A DNA stretch of 64,000 nt from Amaranthus tricolor (Eukaryota > Streptophyta > Magnoliopsida > Caryophyllales > Amaranthaceae): assembly GCF_026212465.1 (NCBI RefSeq), contig NC_080052.1, forward strand, positions 13,203,434 to 13,267,433. The letters are read 5' to 3'. Both the position numbers and the translations under genes were made by a program. The notes under the pieces were generated by a model, which was not told the origin of the DNA, did not search any database, and worked only from the letters and a program-made list of their open reading frames with translations. This document shows positions 25,856 to 38,112 of this stretch, piece by piece (the stretch's first letter is position 1; each line of letters begins with the position of its first letter).

Positions 25856-27692
25856 GCTTAACCTTTGCTCGTCCTCGAGCAAATCAAGGTGATAAAAATA
25901 TGAAAATCATGGTTAAGATACGGTCTCCAAATCCTAAGCTACTTCTTATGCCTCCATTTCCTAAACCCAACTAATTCCAGATGTTCACCAAGAGTCCAAA
26001 TATCCTTGTCTCTTGTCCCCTTCACTTGGCTAACAATACACAACACAAACAAGAGTACAAATAATAAGTACCAAAGTGCTAATACTTCAACCTCCTTATG
26101 ACTCCTAAAGAACATGAGAAAAGTAAAATCCTTCTCTTATAGCTCCCACATCTTATGTCGCCAACTCCAAGTAAAAAATCAAGTGCATGAATATTTAAAT
26201 CTCTCTTTTTCTCTAATTTTGCCTAGGAACTCATAGTTGGGTTTTTGTCCTAGCTACTCATTATTTTTTCAATTCTCACTTGCTTACCCACTCAATGCCG
26301 CTTTTTTGCCGAGGTCGCCCTTTCGGGTTTTCAACCTAGCTGGACTTATCTCTTTTTAAGCATTTTTTTTCTTTTTCCCTTTTCAATGAAAAACAAAGTA
26401 CAAATTTAGCTATAATCAAATTGAAACTACAATGCATATAGCAACTAAACTATACAAAAAATGTGGAATGAACAAGTAAGCAATAGGTTTCCCCATGCTT
26501 GTTTTTCATGATGAGTATTAGCAAGAGGGTTTTCTGCAACCCTTATAAGTATAGGGTCTTTAATAACCGTGGATATGACAATCAAAGCACAAAAAAAGTA
26601 AAGAATGCAGCCTACTTAATGAAACTACAATGTTGAACGGGGATAGCACCATCAGTTACAACATTACCTCTTAAAACATGAAACACCGACTCTACATATG
26701 ACTCCCCAAAAGTAAGAGGCTTTTTATCTTAGTCTCCCTTTCTCTTATAAAATAATCTCACATGTAAACCAATAAAAATACCAAACCCCTTATCAACCTG
26801 ATACCCATCCCAACACACAACTCCATCATCACAACTACAACATTATGTCCCAAAATAAACACCCAAGCTCCATAACTGTAAGGCTCATCTAATGGAGCTC
26901 TTAGATCTCACAATCTAAGAACTTACTTTAGATCAAAGAGGATGGGGGCTTATTTTTGGTTAAAATTTCTAGCTCATATACATGCAATGGTTAACAAGAG
27001 ATGATGTGCAAGAATCTAAGTGAGGATAGCTAGGTGGGTCAAGGTGTGACAATATACTAGAGCTAGAATATAGATAAAGATGAGAGTAGAGATAGGAGTA
27101 AAAGTATATCTACAAACGTCGCGACAAAGGAGGAACAATAATAGCAGCTGATGAACACTCACTGTCCTTTTGCCTTAACCTCCTCCACAGGTTATTGGCT
27201 AGCATTCTCTCTCTCTTTTTTTTAATCATTTTTTCATGTTTTCATTTTTTTCGGGGTAAGGGTAAAAAATAAGAAAAAAAAACAAAAATAATAATAAGAG
27301 CAATAAAAATTCTAACCTAAGAAAGCAATAAAAACTAACTAGGAAACCAATAAATGCTAAACTAAGAAAGCAATAAAAATCTACACTAGAAAAGCAATAA
27401 CAATCTACACTAACAGGTGTAAACTCCCCCCCCATACTTATCAAAAGCATTGTTCTCAATGCTTTACAGCATAGCAAAAGGGACATGACATTGAAAACGT
27501 AAGCACACAGATAGGGGAAGTCTAAAAGTATATGACCTTTAGTGGGCACGGCGGAAAAAAGAGAATGAACTCCTTTGAGTTCGCCTAGCAGCTAGCTCAG
27601 CCTCTTGCTCTCTCTCTCTTTGAGCATCCATCTCAGAGATGCTGACTCTTGGGTCGACATAAGGTTGCCCAGAGAAGTGATTCATATGGGCC
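25856..27692 (-). other. Athila 3' untranslated region
   Basis: About 1.8 kb between the env-position ORF and the polypurine tract. No convincing gene is seen. The left part (25856-26610) is the inverted partner of 32400-33239. Pyrimidine-rich and A-rich stretches (for example 27215-27300) produce spurious ORFs. Confidence 0.7.
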
Positions 27693-28953
27693 TCTTAGGC
27701 AATCCACATAGATTGAAGATGTGTATCAAGACTATACATTCCCTATCATATGAGTCTTGGAATGTCTAAAAATTGTCGTCCTGTCTATCTAGTTGAGCCC
27801 CAAACTCATCGAAGCGACTCTCTATATTAGAAAACCGGTCATCATACTGATTCCAGTCGAAACCAGAGTCGACGACAGGGCTATGCTACCTGTACTCCTA
27901 TTCCTCTTTAGGAACGTACTCCTCCTCCTCTTCCTCATCATCGCCCTCATCCTCATCTAAATTAATGGGCATTCTTGCAGCAATATGAGCTTGGTCTACG
28001 GGGCGCTGGAGGGAGTACTGATAAGTGGTGTTGCACAAGGACTCAGCAGTGTCCTGTGCACACACATCGAATAAGGTATAACTAAGAAGCAGGGCGGTGG
28101 TCCGTGTATTGCAGGAAGCGCTGTCTAATTCAGCACAAGCGTTTAGTATCTCTAAGCCTAAGTACCAGACTAATAAGGTGATCATCCCACCGATTGCTAT
28201 CTTCCCTTTGGTGGTGCTTTGTATGGATAAACAACGCCCCACAAAAATGTCTACCCAGTCGGGGGTCCCCTGGTCGTCACAAACAAATGGCTTGAGGCAG
28301 GCTAGCTCAGTGTTGGAGACACTCCCTGGTTCCCTTTGGCCAAAGATGGTCATGGCAAGAAACTGAAAAATGTACCGGAGGGGGGGATGATAAATTTGTG
28401 ATAGTTTGTTACCATAGGTTTTATATGGGCAATTAACTGTACTGGCCAACCAAAAGCCTTTAATGACCTTCTCCTTAGGGACAACATACTCAGCATCCCT
28501 AATTACCCAGTTGAATGCCCAAGCAATGTCGTGGTAGGGCATGGTGTACACATAATTAAAGGCATGAAACACACAATATTTACCCTCAGAAGACTCATGA
28601 CGAGTCAGGGTCGAAAGGAACTCTAGTGTTAGCCTCGGGTATACTTGAGCGGCCACATTCATGAATCCATGTATGCCCCGCCGCTCAAGGAGGGTATGGA
28701 CGCCATTGAATAGGCCGAGGTCCCTAAGGACACTCTTGTCCACAAATTTCATGGGTAGGAGGACTCATTTTTTAAGCTCGCGAAAGATTTTTGTCTGCGA
28801 GGAGTCAAGTCTGCATTGCATAGTAGCAATGGATGAGCTACCTCTAGTTCTTTGAGGCCCAGCTGGCCTCGGTGGTGATGGAGGTCGTTCATACCTCCTT
28901 TGGCAGGAAGAAGACTCGTGCCTAGTTCTTTTTGATTTAAACAATTTGTTCAT
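27693..28953 (-). pseudogene. Athila ORF in the env position (plant-transposon-protein type)
   Basis: Minus-strand ORF starting near 28953 (MNKLFKSKRTRHESS), lying 3' of integrase as in Athila elements. It has a basic, Ser/Pro-rich N-terminus, a central region (GIHGFMNVAAQVYPRLTLEF, AFNWVIRDAEYVVP, GKIAIGGMITLLVWYLGLE) resembling the putative plant transposon protein domain, and a strongly acidic C-terminus (INLDEDEGDDEEEEEE). In-frame TGA at about 28764-28766 follows RELKK, where Trp is plausible. TAG at 27898-27900 replaces a Gln that is still present in the plus-oriented fragment at 33629-34434. The role of this protein in the element is unknown. Confidence 0.8.
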
Positions 28954-29758
28954 TTTAGAATTGAAAAGCAAAAATTGCATCTATCCACCACAAAAAACAA
29001 TTGATCCTCAAGACTATGCAAACCGCACAATTAAGACTAAGATACCCTAACCTAGAACACTAAGCAACTTAATATCTATAAAATTCCAAAAAACCAAAAG
29101 GAAATAAAGAGTGAGAGTAATTATACCTTCTAATTGATTGAGTAATGAAATTGCTTTAGAATCCTAGTAGATCTCCAAGAAATGATGAATTCTTCAACCC
29201 ACAATTGCTCCTTGAATGCTAAGTTATGGAATAGTTGTGAGGAAGAAGATGAAGATGGAGATTAGGGATAAGTGTTTTAGATTGAAAGAGAGAAAGTGAA
29301 GAGGATTGAGTGAAAAGATGGGGGCGTGGAAATGGGGGTTTTATAAAGAAATTTGTATCTACAGTTTGAAAAGACCCCATTTTGGCGACAACATCTCTCG
29401 TCGAGTCGGCGTTTTTGTCGGGTCCCGATAAAGCCGACTCAGCTTTTGACCGAATCACGCCCATTGACCTTTTCCATTTTCTTTTTTTAGATGCACTTTT
29501 CCATAATCTTAAGCCGACTCGGGTTTTTATCAATTGGTGCCTATGCCGAGTCGGCGTTGTTCACTACCTCAAACACCTATTTGCATCATTTTTTTTACTA
29601 CACATAAAATTAAATTAAAAGCACAGTAATAAATGAATAAAAAGTAAAGATTAAAAAAATAAAAATAATGAAAATGACACTATAGAATGTACAAAAATAC
29701 GGGTTGCCTTCCCAAAAGCGTGTGTTTAACGTCTATAGCTCGACGTGGCTCGACCTAG
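28954..29758 (-). other. Athila spacer between integrase and env-position ORF
   Basis: About 800 bases with no recognised gene. It contains several CCGACTCGGC-like inverted patches (29400-29560). The ORF at 29219-29533 has no recognisable domain and is probably chance. Confidence 0.6.
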
Positions 29759-30745
29759 TTAACTAGGCTCGATACACAAGACCTCTAAGGTCTCAATCGG
29801 TTCTCCGACATGATAATGCTTAGCATGATGACCACTCACGTTGAAGGTGTTTCTTGGCCCTTGAACCTTTATGGGGCCATGTGGAAAAACTTTGGTCACC
29901 TTAAATGGTCCCGACCATTTAGACTTTAATTTACCGGCAAAATATTTTAGGCGGGAATTATATAGTAGCAATGAATCTCCGACTTTAAATTCTTTTCTGT
30001 TTAGCCTTTGATCGTGCCATCTTATGGTCTTCTCTTCATAGAGCAAGGCACTCTCATAGGTTTCAAGACGAATTTCATCAAGGTCATGCATATATAACGG
30101 TCTCTTACTACCTGCGACTTTGAGGTCAAAATTGAGGGTCTTAAAGGCCCAATGGAACTTATGCTCCAACTCTACGGGGAGGTGACAATGCATCCGAAAA
30201 AGAGTCTTAATGGTGTAGTCTCGATAGGGGTCTTAAAAGCTGTCCTATAAGCCCATATGGCATCATCAAGCTTGTCGGACCAGTTCTTTCGGGACTTATG
30301 TACAGTTTTCTCAAGACTAAATTTAAGTTCTCTGTTTGACACCTCGACTTGACCACTAGTTTGGGGGTGATTAGGTAAAGCAAACCTGTGCAACACCCTA
30401 TACTTTCTAAGAAGCGACTCAAACTTATGCTCGATGAAGTAGGTCCCATTGTCACTTATGACTATGCGGGGGCAACCAAAACGTGAAAATATGACTTTTA
30501 AAGAACATGGTCACAACCCTCGCATCATTAGTCTTGGTGGCAATGGCCTCCACCCACTTGGAAACATAATCAACAGTAACCAGAATATATTTGTTCCCAA
30601 AGGATAAAGGGTAAGGACCTTGAAAATCAATGCCCCACACATCAAAAATATCAACAGCTAGAATCGGGGACATAGGCATATCATTAGCTTTAGGTAGGTT
30701 GCCAACTCGTTGGAAACGATTACAAGTCTTGACATAGGCCTGCAT
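29759..30745 (-). pseudogene. Athila integrase
   Basis: Pieces in three frames encode the catalytic core and C-terminus. DVWGIDFQGPYPLSFG carries the first Asp, VISDNGTYF the second, and [15 protein letters not shown] the Glu. [13 protein letters not shown] follows. The C-terminal part (LEHKFHWAFKTLNFDLK, RWHDQRLNRKEFKVGDSLLL, KLKSKWSGPFKVTKVFPHG) is characteristic of Athila. Frameshifts near 30180-30210 and 30450 disrupt the ORF. Confidence 0.9.
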
Positions 30746-31016
30746 ATCTCTAAAGAGCGTGGGCTAATAGAATCCACATTGAAGAATCTTAGATAAGGTC
30801 TTTGATGCAGCTGCATGCCCACCGCAAAGAAAATCATGACATTGTTTTATGATAGAATGTACCTCAACCTCGGGAACGCAACAGCGCAGCATGCCGTAGC
30901 ATAAGACTTAAACAACAGTGGATCATTCCAATAGTAGTATTAGAGATCATGGATGAACTTCTTGCCATAGTGGGTGGAGTGATCTATGGGTAGTACTCCA
31001 CTAGCCAGGTAGTTCG
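30746..31016 (-). other. Athila region between RNase H and integrase core
   Basis: Degraded coding sequence of the RNase H/integrase zinc-finger junction. No open frame remains, but the position and some short blocks fit the HHCC region. Confidence 0.5.
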
Positions 31017-31295
31017 CTATATCGGCGACCAGGGAGTCTCATCAACAGCTGCAAGATTCATTATCTGTTCTAGAAAAGAATTATCAATGTTAGGCGTACC
31101 TGACACCTCATCTATAACCAGTCTGGATAAATGATCAGCCGTTGAATTCTTTTCTCTCTTTTTATCAGTTATCTGTAGGTCAAACTCTTGGAGTAGTAAT
31201 ATCCATCTTGTCAATCTAGGTTTGGAATCTTTCTTGTTCAACAGAAATTTAAGAGTAGAATGGTCCGTGTACACAATGATCTTAGACCCTATCAT
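31017..31295 (-). pseudogene. Athila RNase H fragment
   Basis: Carries [19 protein letters not shown] with the catalytic Asp of the TDH motif, then [19 protein letters not shown] and STADHLSRL. It ends with a stop, and the upstream part (31296-31498) is out of frame. Confidence 0.88.
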
Positions 31296-31498
31296 AAAGG
31301 ATTAAACTTTTCCAAAGCATAGACCACTGCCAGAAGCTCTTTTTCTTTTGTTGCATAGTTAACTTGTGCCTCATTCAGTGTTTTGCTAGCATAGTAGATG
31401 TCGTGCAGCTTGCAATCCTTTCTTTGCCTCAGCATTGTCCCTATCGCATGATCACAAGCATCACACATAAGCTCAAATGGCAGGCTCCAATTTGGGGG

Positions 31499-32399
31499 CT
31501 AGATTATCGGCGTTGAGATAAGTGCCTTTTTCAACTTTTCAAAAACATGCAAACCATCATCAGAAAACATAAAAGGTACATCCTTGGCTAAGACCTCAAT
31601 TAGAGGTTGAGCTATCTTAGAAAAATCCAGTATAAACCGTCTATAAAAACCAGCATGCCCTAAAAAACTACGGATCTCCTTCACATTGATAGGAGGGGGT
31701 AGCTTTTGAATAACCTTAACCTTTGCTCTATCAACCTCAATACCTTGACTCGACACCATATGACCAAGAACAATCCAATTTTTGTACCATAAAATGGAAC
31801 TTCTCTAATTCAAAACTAAATTGTCTTCTTCACATATAACAAGCACTTTCTCCAGATTGGCTAAGAAATCTTCGAAAGATTTGCCATACATGGAGAAGTC
31901 ATCTATAAAGACTTATAATCAATGCACATGTGCTACCCTGTGACTTTCCTAATGAGTATCAGTTCATTCTTATCATTCTCTATGACAGTCTCATTACCCT
32001 TTTTAGGGACAACCTGTACTGGGAATAGCCAATTACTATTAGAGATAGGGTAGATGATCCACGCATTCAACAGTTTTAAAACCTCTTTCTTAACTACCTC
32101 CTTCATATTGGGATTGAGTCTCTTATGTCCCTCTATGGAAGGAGCGGCACCGGGTTCCAAGTTTATCCTATAGGTGCATATAGAAAGGCTAATTCCCTTG
32201 ATGTCATCAATAGTGTACCAAATGGCTTTTCTATGTTTTCGCACAAGGTTGACCAAGTGGTCTAAATCGATGCCATTGAGTTTACTATTGACGATGATCG
32301 GGTATGTGGAGTTACCACCCAAGAAAGTATATTTCAAACTAAAAGGGAGAATTTTCATTTCTACCTCAGAAGGTGTGCCACTCTCCTTGTTCATTTCCA
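31499..32399 (-). pseudogene. Athila reverse transcriptase with internal deletion
   Basis: The N-terminal part (31933-32399) carries WYTIDDIKGISLSICTYRI, KRLNPNMKEVVKKEVLKLL and WLFPVQVVPKK. Near 31905-31925 the CIDYK-type motif joins almost directly to FIDDFSMYG, so the stretch between them, about 80 residues in relatives and including the first catalytic Asp, is deleted. The C-terminal part (31499-31759) has GIEVDRAKVKVIQKLPPP and SFLGHAGFYRRFI. The 5' side, including protease and gag, is replaced by inverted 3' sequence from 32400. Confidence 0.85.
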
Positions 32400-33239
32400 G
32401 GGATACTAAAGACCCTATACTTATAAGGTTGACCAAGTGGTATAAATTAGGTACATATATTCATTACGGACTGGGGCACTCAAAACGTTTTTGTGCTTTG
32501 ATTGTCATATCCAAGGTTACTAAAGACCCTATACTTATAAGGTTTGTTGAACACACTCTTGCTACTCACCATGAAAAGCAAGCATAGGGGAACCTATTGC
32601 TTGCTTATTCATGTTTTCTATTCCACATTTTTTTTATAGTTTAGCTAGTATATGCATTGTAATTTCAATTTCAGTATAGCAGAATTTGTACTTTGTTTTT
32701 CATTGAAAAGGGAAAAAAATACTTGAAAAGAGATAAGTCCATCTAGGTTAAAAACTCAAAAGGACGACCTAGTAAAAAGAGCGGCATTGAGTGGGTAAGC
32801 AAGTGAGAATTGAAAAAATAATGAGTAGCTAGGACGAAAACCCAACTATGAGTTCCTAGGAAAAATGAGAGAAAAAGAGAGCTTCAAATATTCATGCACT
32901 TGATTTTGTACTTGGAGCTGGTGACATAAGAAGTGGGAGTTATAAGTGTAGGAATTTTCTTTTCTCAAGTTCTTTAGGAATCATAAGGAGGTTGAAGTAT
33001 AGGGACTTTGGTACTTGTTATTTGTACTCTTGTTTGTGTTGTGTTGTGTTAGCCAAGTGAAGGGGACAAGATATAAGGATATTTGGACTCTTGGCAAACA
33101 CTTGGAATTAGTGGGGTTTAGGAAATTGAGGCATAAGAAGTAGCTTAGGATTTGGAGACCGTGTCTTAACCATGATTTTCATATTTTGTTTTCACCTTGA
33201 TTATCTCGAGGATGAGCAAAGGTTAAGCATGGGGGAGTT
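32400..33239 (+). repeat. Inverted copy of Athila 3' untranslated region and polypurine tract
   Basis: Plus-oriented partner of 25846-26610, ending with GCATGGGGGAGTT before an LTR start. A ~27-base segment (ACTAAAGACCCTATACTTAT onward) occurs twice, at about 32404 and 32519, next to the inversion breakpoint. No gene is seen. Confidence 0.8.
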
Positions 33240-33628
33240 TGATAAGTGCATTTATTTGCACTTATTGTGCTTATTATTATGCTCCGTTGATGAAGTTTAG
33301 TGGTGTTTTAGGCTTGTTTTTAATTCATTTACTATAGTTTACGATAGTTGTATTATTTGAGAGTAAACAGGTTAATTGTGATGATATTTGGGTATGCTTG
33401 TGTATTCATGAAAACCCGATTCGGCTTTCTAATGAAGACCATCGTCGCCGAGTCGGCGGTTCCCCTCTCCTCAATTACTGACGGTTTTTCTTCATATTTT
33501 TAATATTTTATTTTTGTTTTAAATTTATTTTTAATAGAGACTAGCAGTTACTTTTAGGAAAAAGCCCAATAATTAGGTTTTAGTATAAATTGGGGTAGTT
33601 TTTAATTATGACTTTCTTCTTAGTTTGT
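33240..33628 (+). repeat. Truncated Athila LTR start, plus orientation
   Basis: Begins TGATAAGTGCATTTATTTGC after the polypurine tract and matches the first ~390 bases of the 25844 LTR. It stops abruptly near 33628, where env-position ORF sequence begins. Confidence 0.78.
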
Positions 33629-34434
33629 GACGACCAAGGGACCCCCGACTAGGTAGACATTTTTGTGTGGCGGTGTTTATCCATACAAAGCTCTAGCAAA
33701 TGGAAGATTGTAATCGGTGGGATGATCACCTTGTTAGTGTGGTACTTAGGCTTAGAGATACCAGACGATTGTACTGAATTAGACACCACCATCACCATCT
33801 ATTATGATAAGCCCACTCTCAGGCGGGTCCGCTTCCCACAATACACGGAGCACCACCCTGCTCATTAGTCATACCTTATTCGATGTGCATGCACAGTCTG
33901 TTGAGTCCTTGTGCAACACCACTTATCAGTATTCCCTCTAGCACCCTGTAGACCAAGCTCCTATTGCTACAGGAGTGCCCATCAATTTAGATGAGGATAA
34001 GGGCGATGATGAGGATGACGAGGAGGAGTACGTTCCTAAAGAGGAACAAGAGTACAGGGCACATAGCCCTGTCGTCGACTCTGGTTTCGACTGGAATCAG
34101 TATGACGAGCGGTTCTCTAATATAGAGAGTCGCTTCGATGAGTTAGGGGGTTTACTGGATAGACAGGACAACAATCTGCATACGTTCCAGGAGTCAATTG
34201 ATGGGGACATGTATAATCTCGATACGCATCTTCAGTCTATGTGGATTACTTAAGAGGCCCAGATGAATCACTTCTCTGGGCAACCTTATGTCGACTCATA
34301 GATGGAGGCTCAAAGAGAGAGAGAGCAAGAGGCTGAGCTCACTTCTAGGCGAACTCGAAGGAGTTCATTCTCCTTTTTTCTGTCGTGGCCACTAAAGGTC
34401 ATATACTTTTAGACTTCCCCTATCTAAGTGTGAA
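33629..34434 (+). pseudogene. Fragment of the Athila env-position ORF, plus orientation
   Basis: Partial second copy of the ORF at 27693-28953. It shows RCLSIQSS, KIVIGGMITLLVWYLGLE, INLDEDKGDDEDDEEEYVP and a C-terminal tail ending LDTHLQSMWIT (stop about 34251). It keeps Gln codons where the minus copy has TAG. It lacks the N-terminal half, has a frameshift near 33866 and ends where the sirevirus-like LTR is inserted at 34435. Confidence 0.85.
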
Positions 34435-35891
34435 TGTTGGTAGGAGGTAGAATACTCTCTAGAGGCGGGTGAATAAAGAGTATAGGCGTTTAAAATTTTT
34501 TTCTGGAAGAATATCTCAAGAGATTGAGTGACCTTTCAAAAGTGTTTTCTAAGAAAGTTTATAGGTTGAGTAATAAAACTATAACGTATGTGCGGAAAAT
34601 AAAATTTAAAGAATAACACACGATATGTTAACCAGGTTTGGTTCTAAACAACCTACTCCCCGCCTAAGGGTTCTCTTTCAACCCGTAGGATTTCAACGCC
34701 TTTTATTAATCCGACTTTAAGACAAACTAGAAGATCTCACTACCTTCTCTCACCACGTTCTTCCCCTTGAAGATTCGTCTTACAAGTCCCTTTAATAAAA
34801 GCAAATCCCAATCTCTCAATAGAGATTACAAGTTGAACACTTTGAAAATTATTCTAAGTTAGGCGTATTATACTATGAAATAATCTAACTCTTTTTTAAC
34901 ACTTAAGCCTATTACAAATTGTAAGAGCTAGATAAACTAAGAATTACAACTCTTTTTAATACTTAGAGAATATTAGATCTTAAGGCAAGAGAGAAAGATG
35001 TAAGAAGAGGTGCATAGAGGTGTATTCTTAATTCTTAAATGAAGCCTTGTATATATAGATGTTACGCCTCAACATCTCCTTCAAGAGTAAGAAAGCTTCA
35101 TCCGTTAATTTTGTTGATCTGGATATTTTGTGCCAGTCTTCAAGACCTTGAGCTTTATTTCAAACTGATGTGTACTGACAGCTAAGATAATTTCGTCATT
35201 GTGTGCTGTAATTTGTTTCTAATAACCAATGTTGTGCCTCCACGTTAGTACTCATACAAGATAATGAAAAACTAAGCAAAACCAGATTAATCAAAGTGTA
35301 AATACTTATTCAAATTAATTTCTATTTTTAGCATTAATTTGCTTAACAACTTAATTTAATTAAAATATTAACGTGTACTATATATAACCTAACGTGTATA
35401 AGCCTGTACTATAGATATTTAATCATCCAACTATTTTAAGCACATATTTTTTATATTCAATTTCAAATATTCAAACGTTAATAACAAACTGTGTAATAAT
35501 ATATTCAAATTTAGTTTCAATATTTTCACTTATTGAAATAATTCAAAGATAATTTTAATAAACCTTGACCTATTATGATATTTCAAATATAATTTTTAAT
35601 GAACCTTGACCTATTAAAATATTTCAAATATAATTACAAAACTGACCTTATTATAAACGTAATTACCTTCAAGACGTTGAAACTAATTTCAAGACATATA
35701 AATTTAACCATAAGATAACCTTACGTCATTTAAGCATATTCCAATAATTCAGACTTAAACATAAAACAATTATTCAATTTATATCCAATATGATTTTAGA
35801 CTAACTTAAACAACTAAATTTAATTACTTAATTTATTTGTTTAATCAATATGTGTTTTGAATTATAATAATTTAAGAGAGTTGAGTCTTCA
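34435..35891 (-). repeat. Candidate 3' LTR of a sirevirus-like copia element
   Basis: On the minus strand it begins TGAAGACTCAAC at 35891, just after the purine-rich ATCAAGGGAGAGAT, and ends CCTACCAACA at 34435. Length is 1457 bp. The insertion interrupts the Athila fragment. TG/CA termini and the preceding polypurine tract support it, but the 5' LTR is not in the window to confirm it. Confidence 0.6.
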
Positions 35892-36714
35892 ATCTCTCCC
35901 TTGATTAAAGTCAAAAACATATTTTCCTAAATCATATTACTAAGTTAACATGAATTGAAAAACATGATAAGTATAACATGATATCATCAACCAAAATGTT
36001 TTCAAGGCTTTGAAAACAGTTTCAAAACAAAACAATATAAAAACAAGATAATATAAACCAATAAATTTTCATGCTTGTTATTATCACAAACCAATACGGT
36101 TTCATGCTTCATTATCCATGCGTGCAAACAAATATCTAATCACGATACATGCAAAGACTTTTAAAATCAAAATGTATGATGATGTATCATGATTATCAAA
36201 ATAAATATATGAATATCAATAATCAACAATAATCAACAACTAAGAACGTATCATCATGAACAATAATCAGTAATTATAATCATATCATCAAACATGTATC
36301 ATCAAGTAACTATGTTTAAGAATTAAGATAAACAATCAACAAAATAAGCAACAGATCAATAAGTATTATCAATTTTCTCCCCTTATTAAAATAATATCTC
36401 CCGCTTTTTAATAAAACTAAACAGATTCAACCATGAAACATGAATGCATCCAGCAATAAACAATCATTATGCATTATCTAGCAAAACTAATATGCAATTA
36501 ACAAAACTAATATGCAGTTAAAAATATGCAACATGCATGCAACACAAGCAAAGCATATAAGGCATAATACTGTACATAATTTCTCCCCCTTTTTGACTTT
36601 CATAAAAAAGCAAACAAGGAGTAAAGTGTTGGCATTGTTAATCAAAATAAGAAAATATTGTTTACCGAAATTAAAAAAAATTGTTTATCAACCAACAACA
36701 AATAAAATTACTTC
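35892..36714 (-). other. Purine-tract-rich region downstream of env-like ORF
   Basis: Minus-strand purine tracts occur repeatedly: AAAAAGGGGGAGAAA (about 36580-36594), AAAAAGCGGGAGATA (about 36398-36412), AAGGGGAGAAAA (about 36372-36386) and CAAGGGAGAGAT (about 35893-35904). Multiple polypurine tracts before the 3' LTR are a known trait of sireviruses. No ORF is seen. Confidence 0.6.
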
Positions 36715-38112
36715 CTGGATAAGGTCTTCCTTTTCTTGGAAGGTTTGGTTTGGCCAGGGGAAGTAGTAACTTCAATGGTTGGTGAAATGGTTTGAATTGG
36801 AGTTGCATCAACAGCTTCTGGATTTTCTTCTTCTTCCTTCTCTGCCTCCTTCTTCTCTTTTTCCTTCTCTTTATTGGCAACCTCTTTATCTCCCGCTTTC
36901 TCCTTTACCTCCTACATCACAACATCTTCTTGTGGCTTAGCAGAAATGTCCTCATCAACATCTTCTTCTACCACCACATCCTCAACTACCATACCTGTCA
37001 TTTCTTTCATAAAAGTGTCAAACATAAAAGTCAAAGTAGACACCTTATCATGCAAATCAAGTAAGGAAGTTTTCATTTCCCCAACCTCTAAGTCAAGAGA
37101 CTCGAGGCGTTAAAGAGTGGTGTGCTCTTTAATTTGAGGTTCAAGACGAGAGAGCCGCTTACCATGGATCTTTTGCAGATCCTCTTTTTCAGATTAAGAC
37201 AAATGTGAGTATAACTCGTACTTGCCATGGATTTTAAAAATTCCAAGAGGAGGGAGGATAGTGCTAGACAAAGATAAAGGACCAGAGTAATCTACTTCCT
37301 CTGATTCAGAGAGCAGATTAAAATGATCAAAGATTAATGTCAAGAGATTAGCATAAGGGAGTGAGCAATTATGAACATGAGAACTACAAAAACGTATTAT
37401 TGAAAAGATAATAGAGGCATAATCAACGTTTTTAAGAGAGGCAATCTTCCACATCAAGATTAAAGGGGCATCTGTGACTAATTCACAAGATGAGTTGCAA
37501 GAGAAGACGGGGTTCTAACAAGAATATTATGCTGCAATTTACCACCTAAATTCAAGGCATTGTGGGTCATTTTTTTGGCAGAAGAGAAGTCAAAATAAGA
37601 ATCAAGGATAAACATATCCATGGCATTTTGTAGTGCTAGAATGTTTGGAGTAGTATCATCAGCAACATTTGAGAATTTTAAAAGATCGTTGATTAGGGTT
37701 TTGGAGATAATAATCTCTTGGCCATGAACAAAACTTTTCAAGGCCGGATTGCCATCAATCTCAGTGAAAGACAAGTTAGAATAAAAGATTTTCACAAGAA
37801 TAGGGTAAGAAGTAAAGCTAGGATCCAACAACTTACCGGGAGTTGATTGGATAAATGAAGAGATAATCTCAAAATCTTCAAATAAGAAAAAAAATTGTAG
37901 TCAAGAATATCAACGTATGATAAGGAATGATGTTTAAATGTATCAATCCAACAACCAAATGCTGTGTGATTTTCGAACCAGTGTTTTGGTACTTCTAAAG
38001 AATTTAGAGGTGAGGGAATGGTAGGGGTTAATGGTTCAGTCATTGGGATTTTGGATGATTCACCTTTTTCTGATTTTGTGAAGGATCGATTCATCTTTCT
38101 TTTGGGGGCCAT
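36715..38112 (-). pseudogene. Env-like / plant-transposon-protein ORF, interrupted by CACTA-2
   Basis: The ORF starts MAPKRKMNRSFTKSEKG with its ATG at 38112-38110, touching the CACTA-2 terminus. Visible blocks: EVPKHWFENHTAFGCW, PILVKIFYSNLSFTEIDGN, GQEIIISKTLINDLLKF, NVDYASIIFSIIRFC, CSLPYANLLTLIFDHFNL. The C-terminus is Lys/Glu-rich (about 36715-36900, ending KKRKTLSRK). Frameshifts lie in a T8 run near 37886-37897 and near 37480, and an in-frame TAG near 36914. The FYSNL and LPYANLLT blocks resemble ORFs placed after pol in sirevirus-like elements. Function unproven. Confidence 0.65.

Noticed and set aside
27226..27549. Hydrophobic Leu/Phe-rich minus-strand ORF as a membrane protein
   Set aside because: Comes from A/T-rich runs in the Athila untranslated region; no conserved counterpart in the plus-oriented fragments.
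36874..37113. Ser/Thr-rich plus-strand ORF
   Set aside because: Antisense of the Lys/Glu-rich end of the env-like ORF; low complexity.
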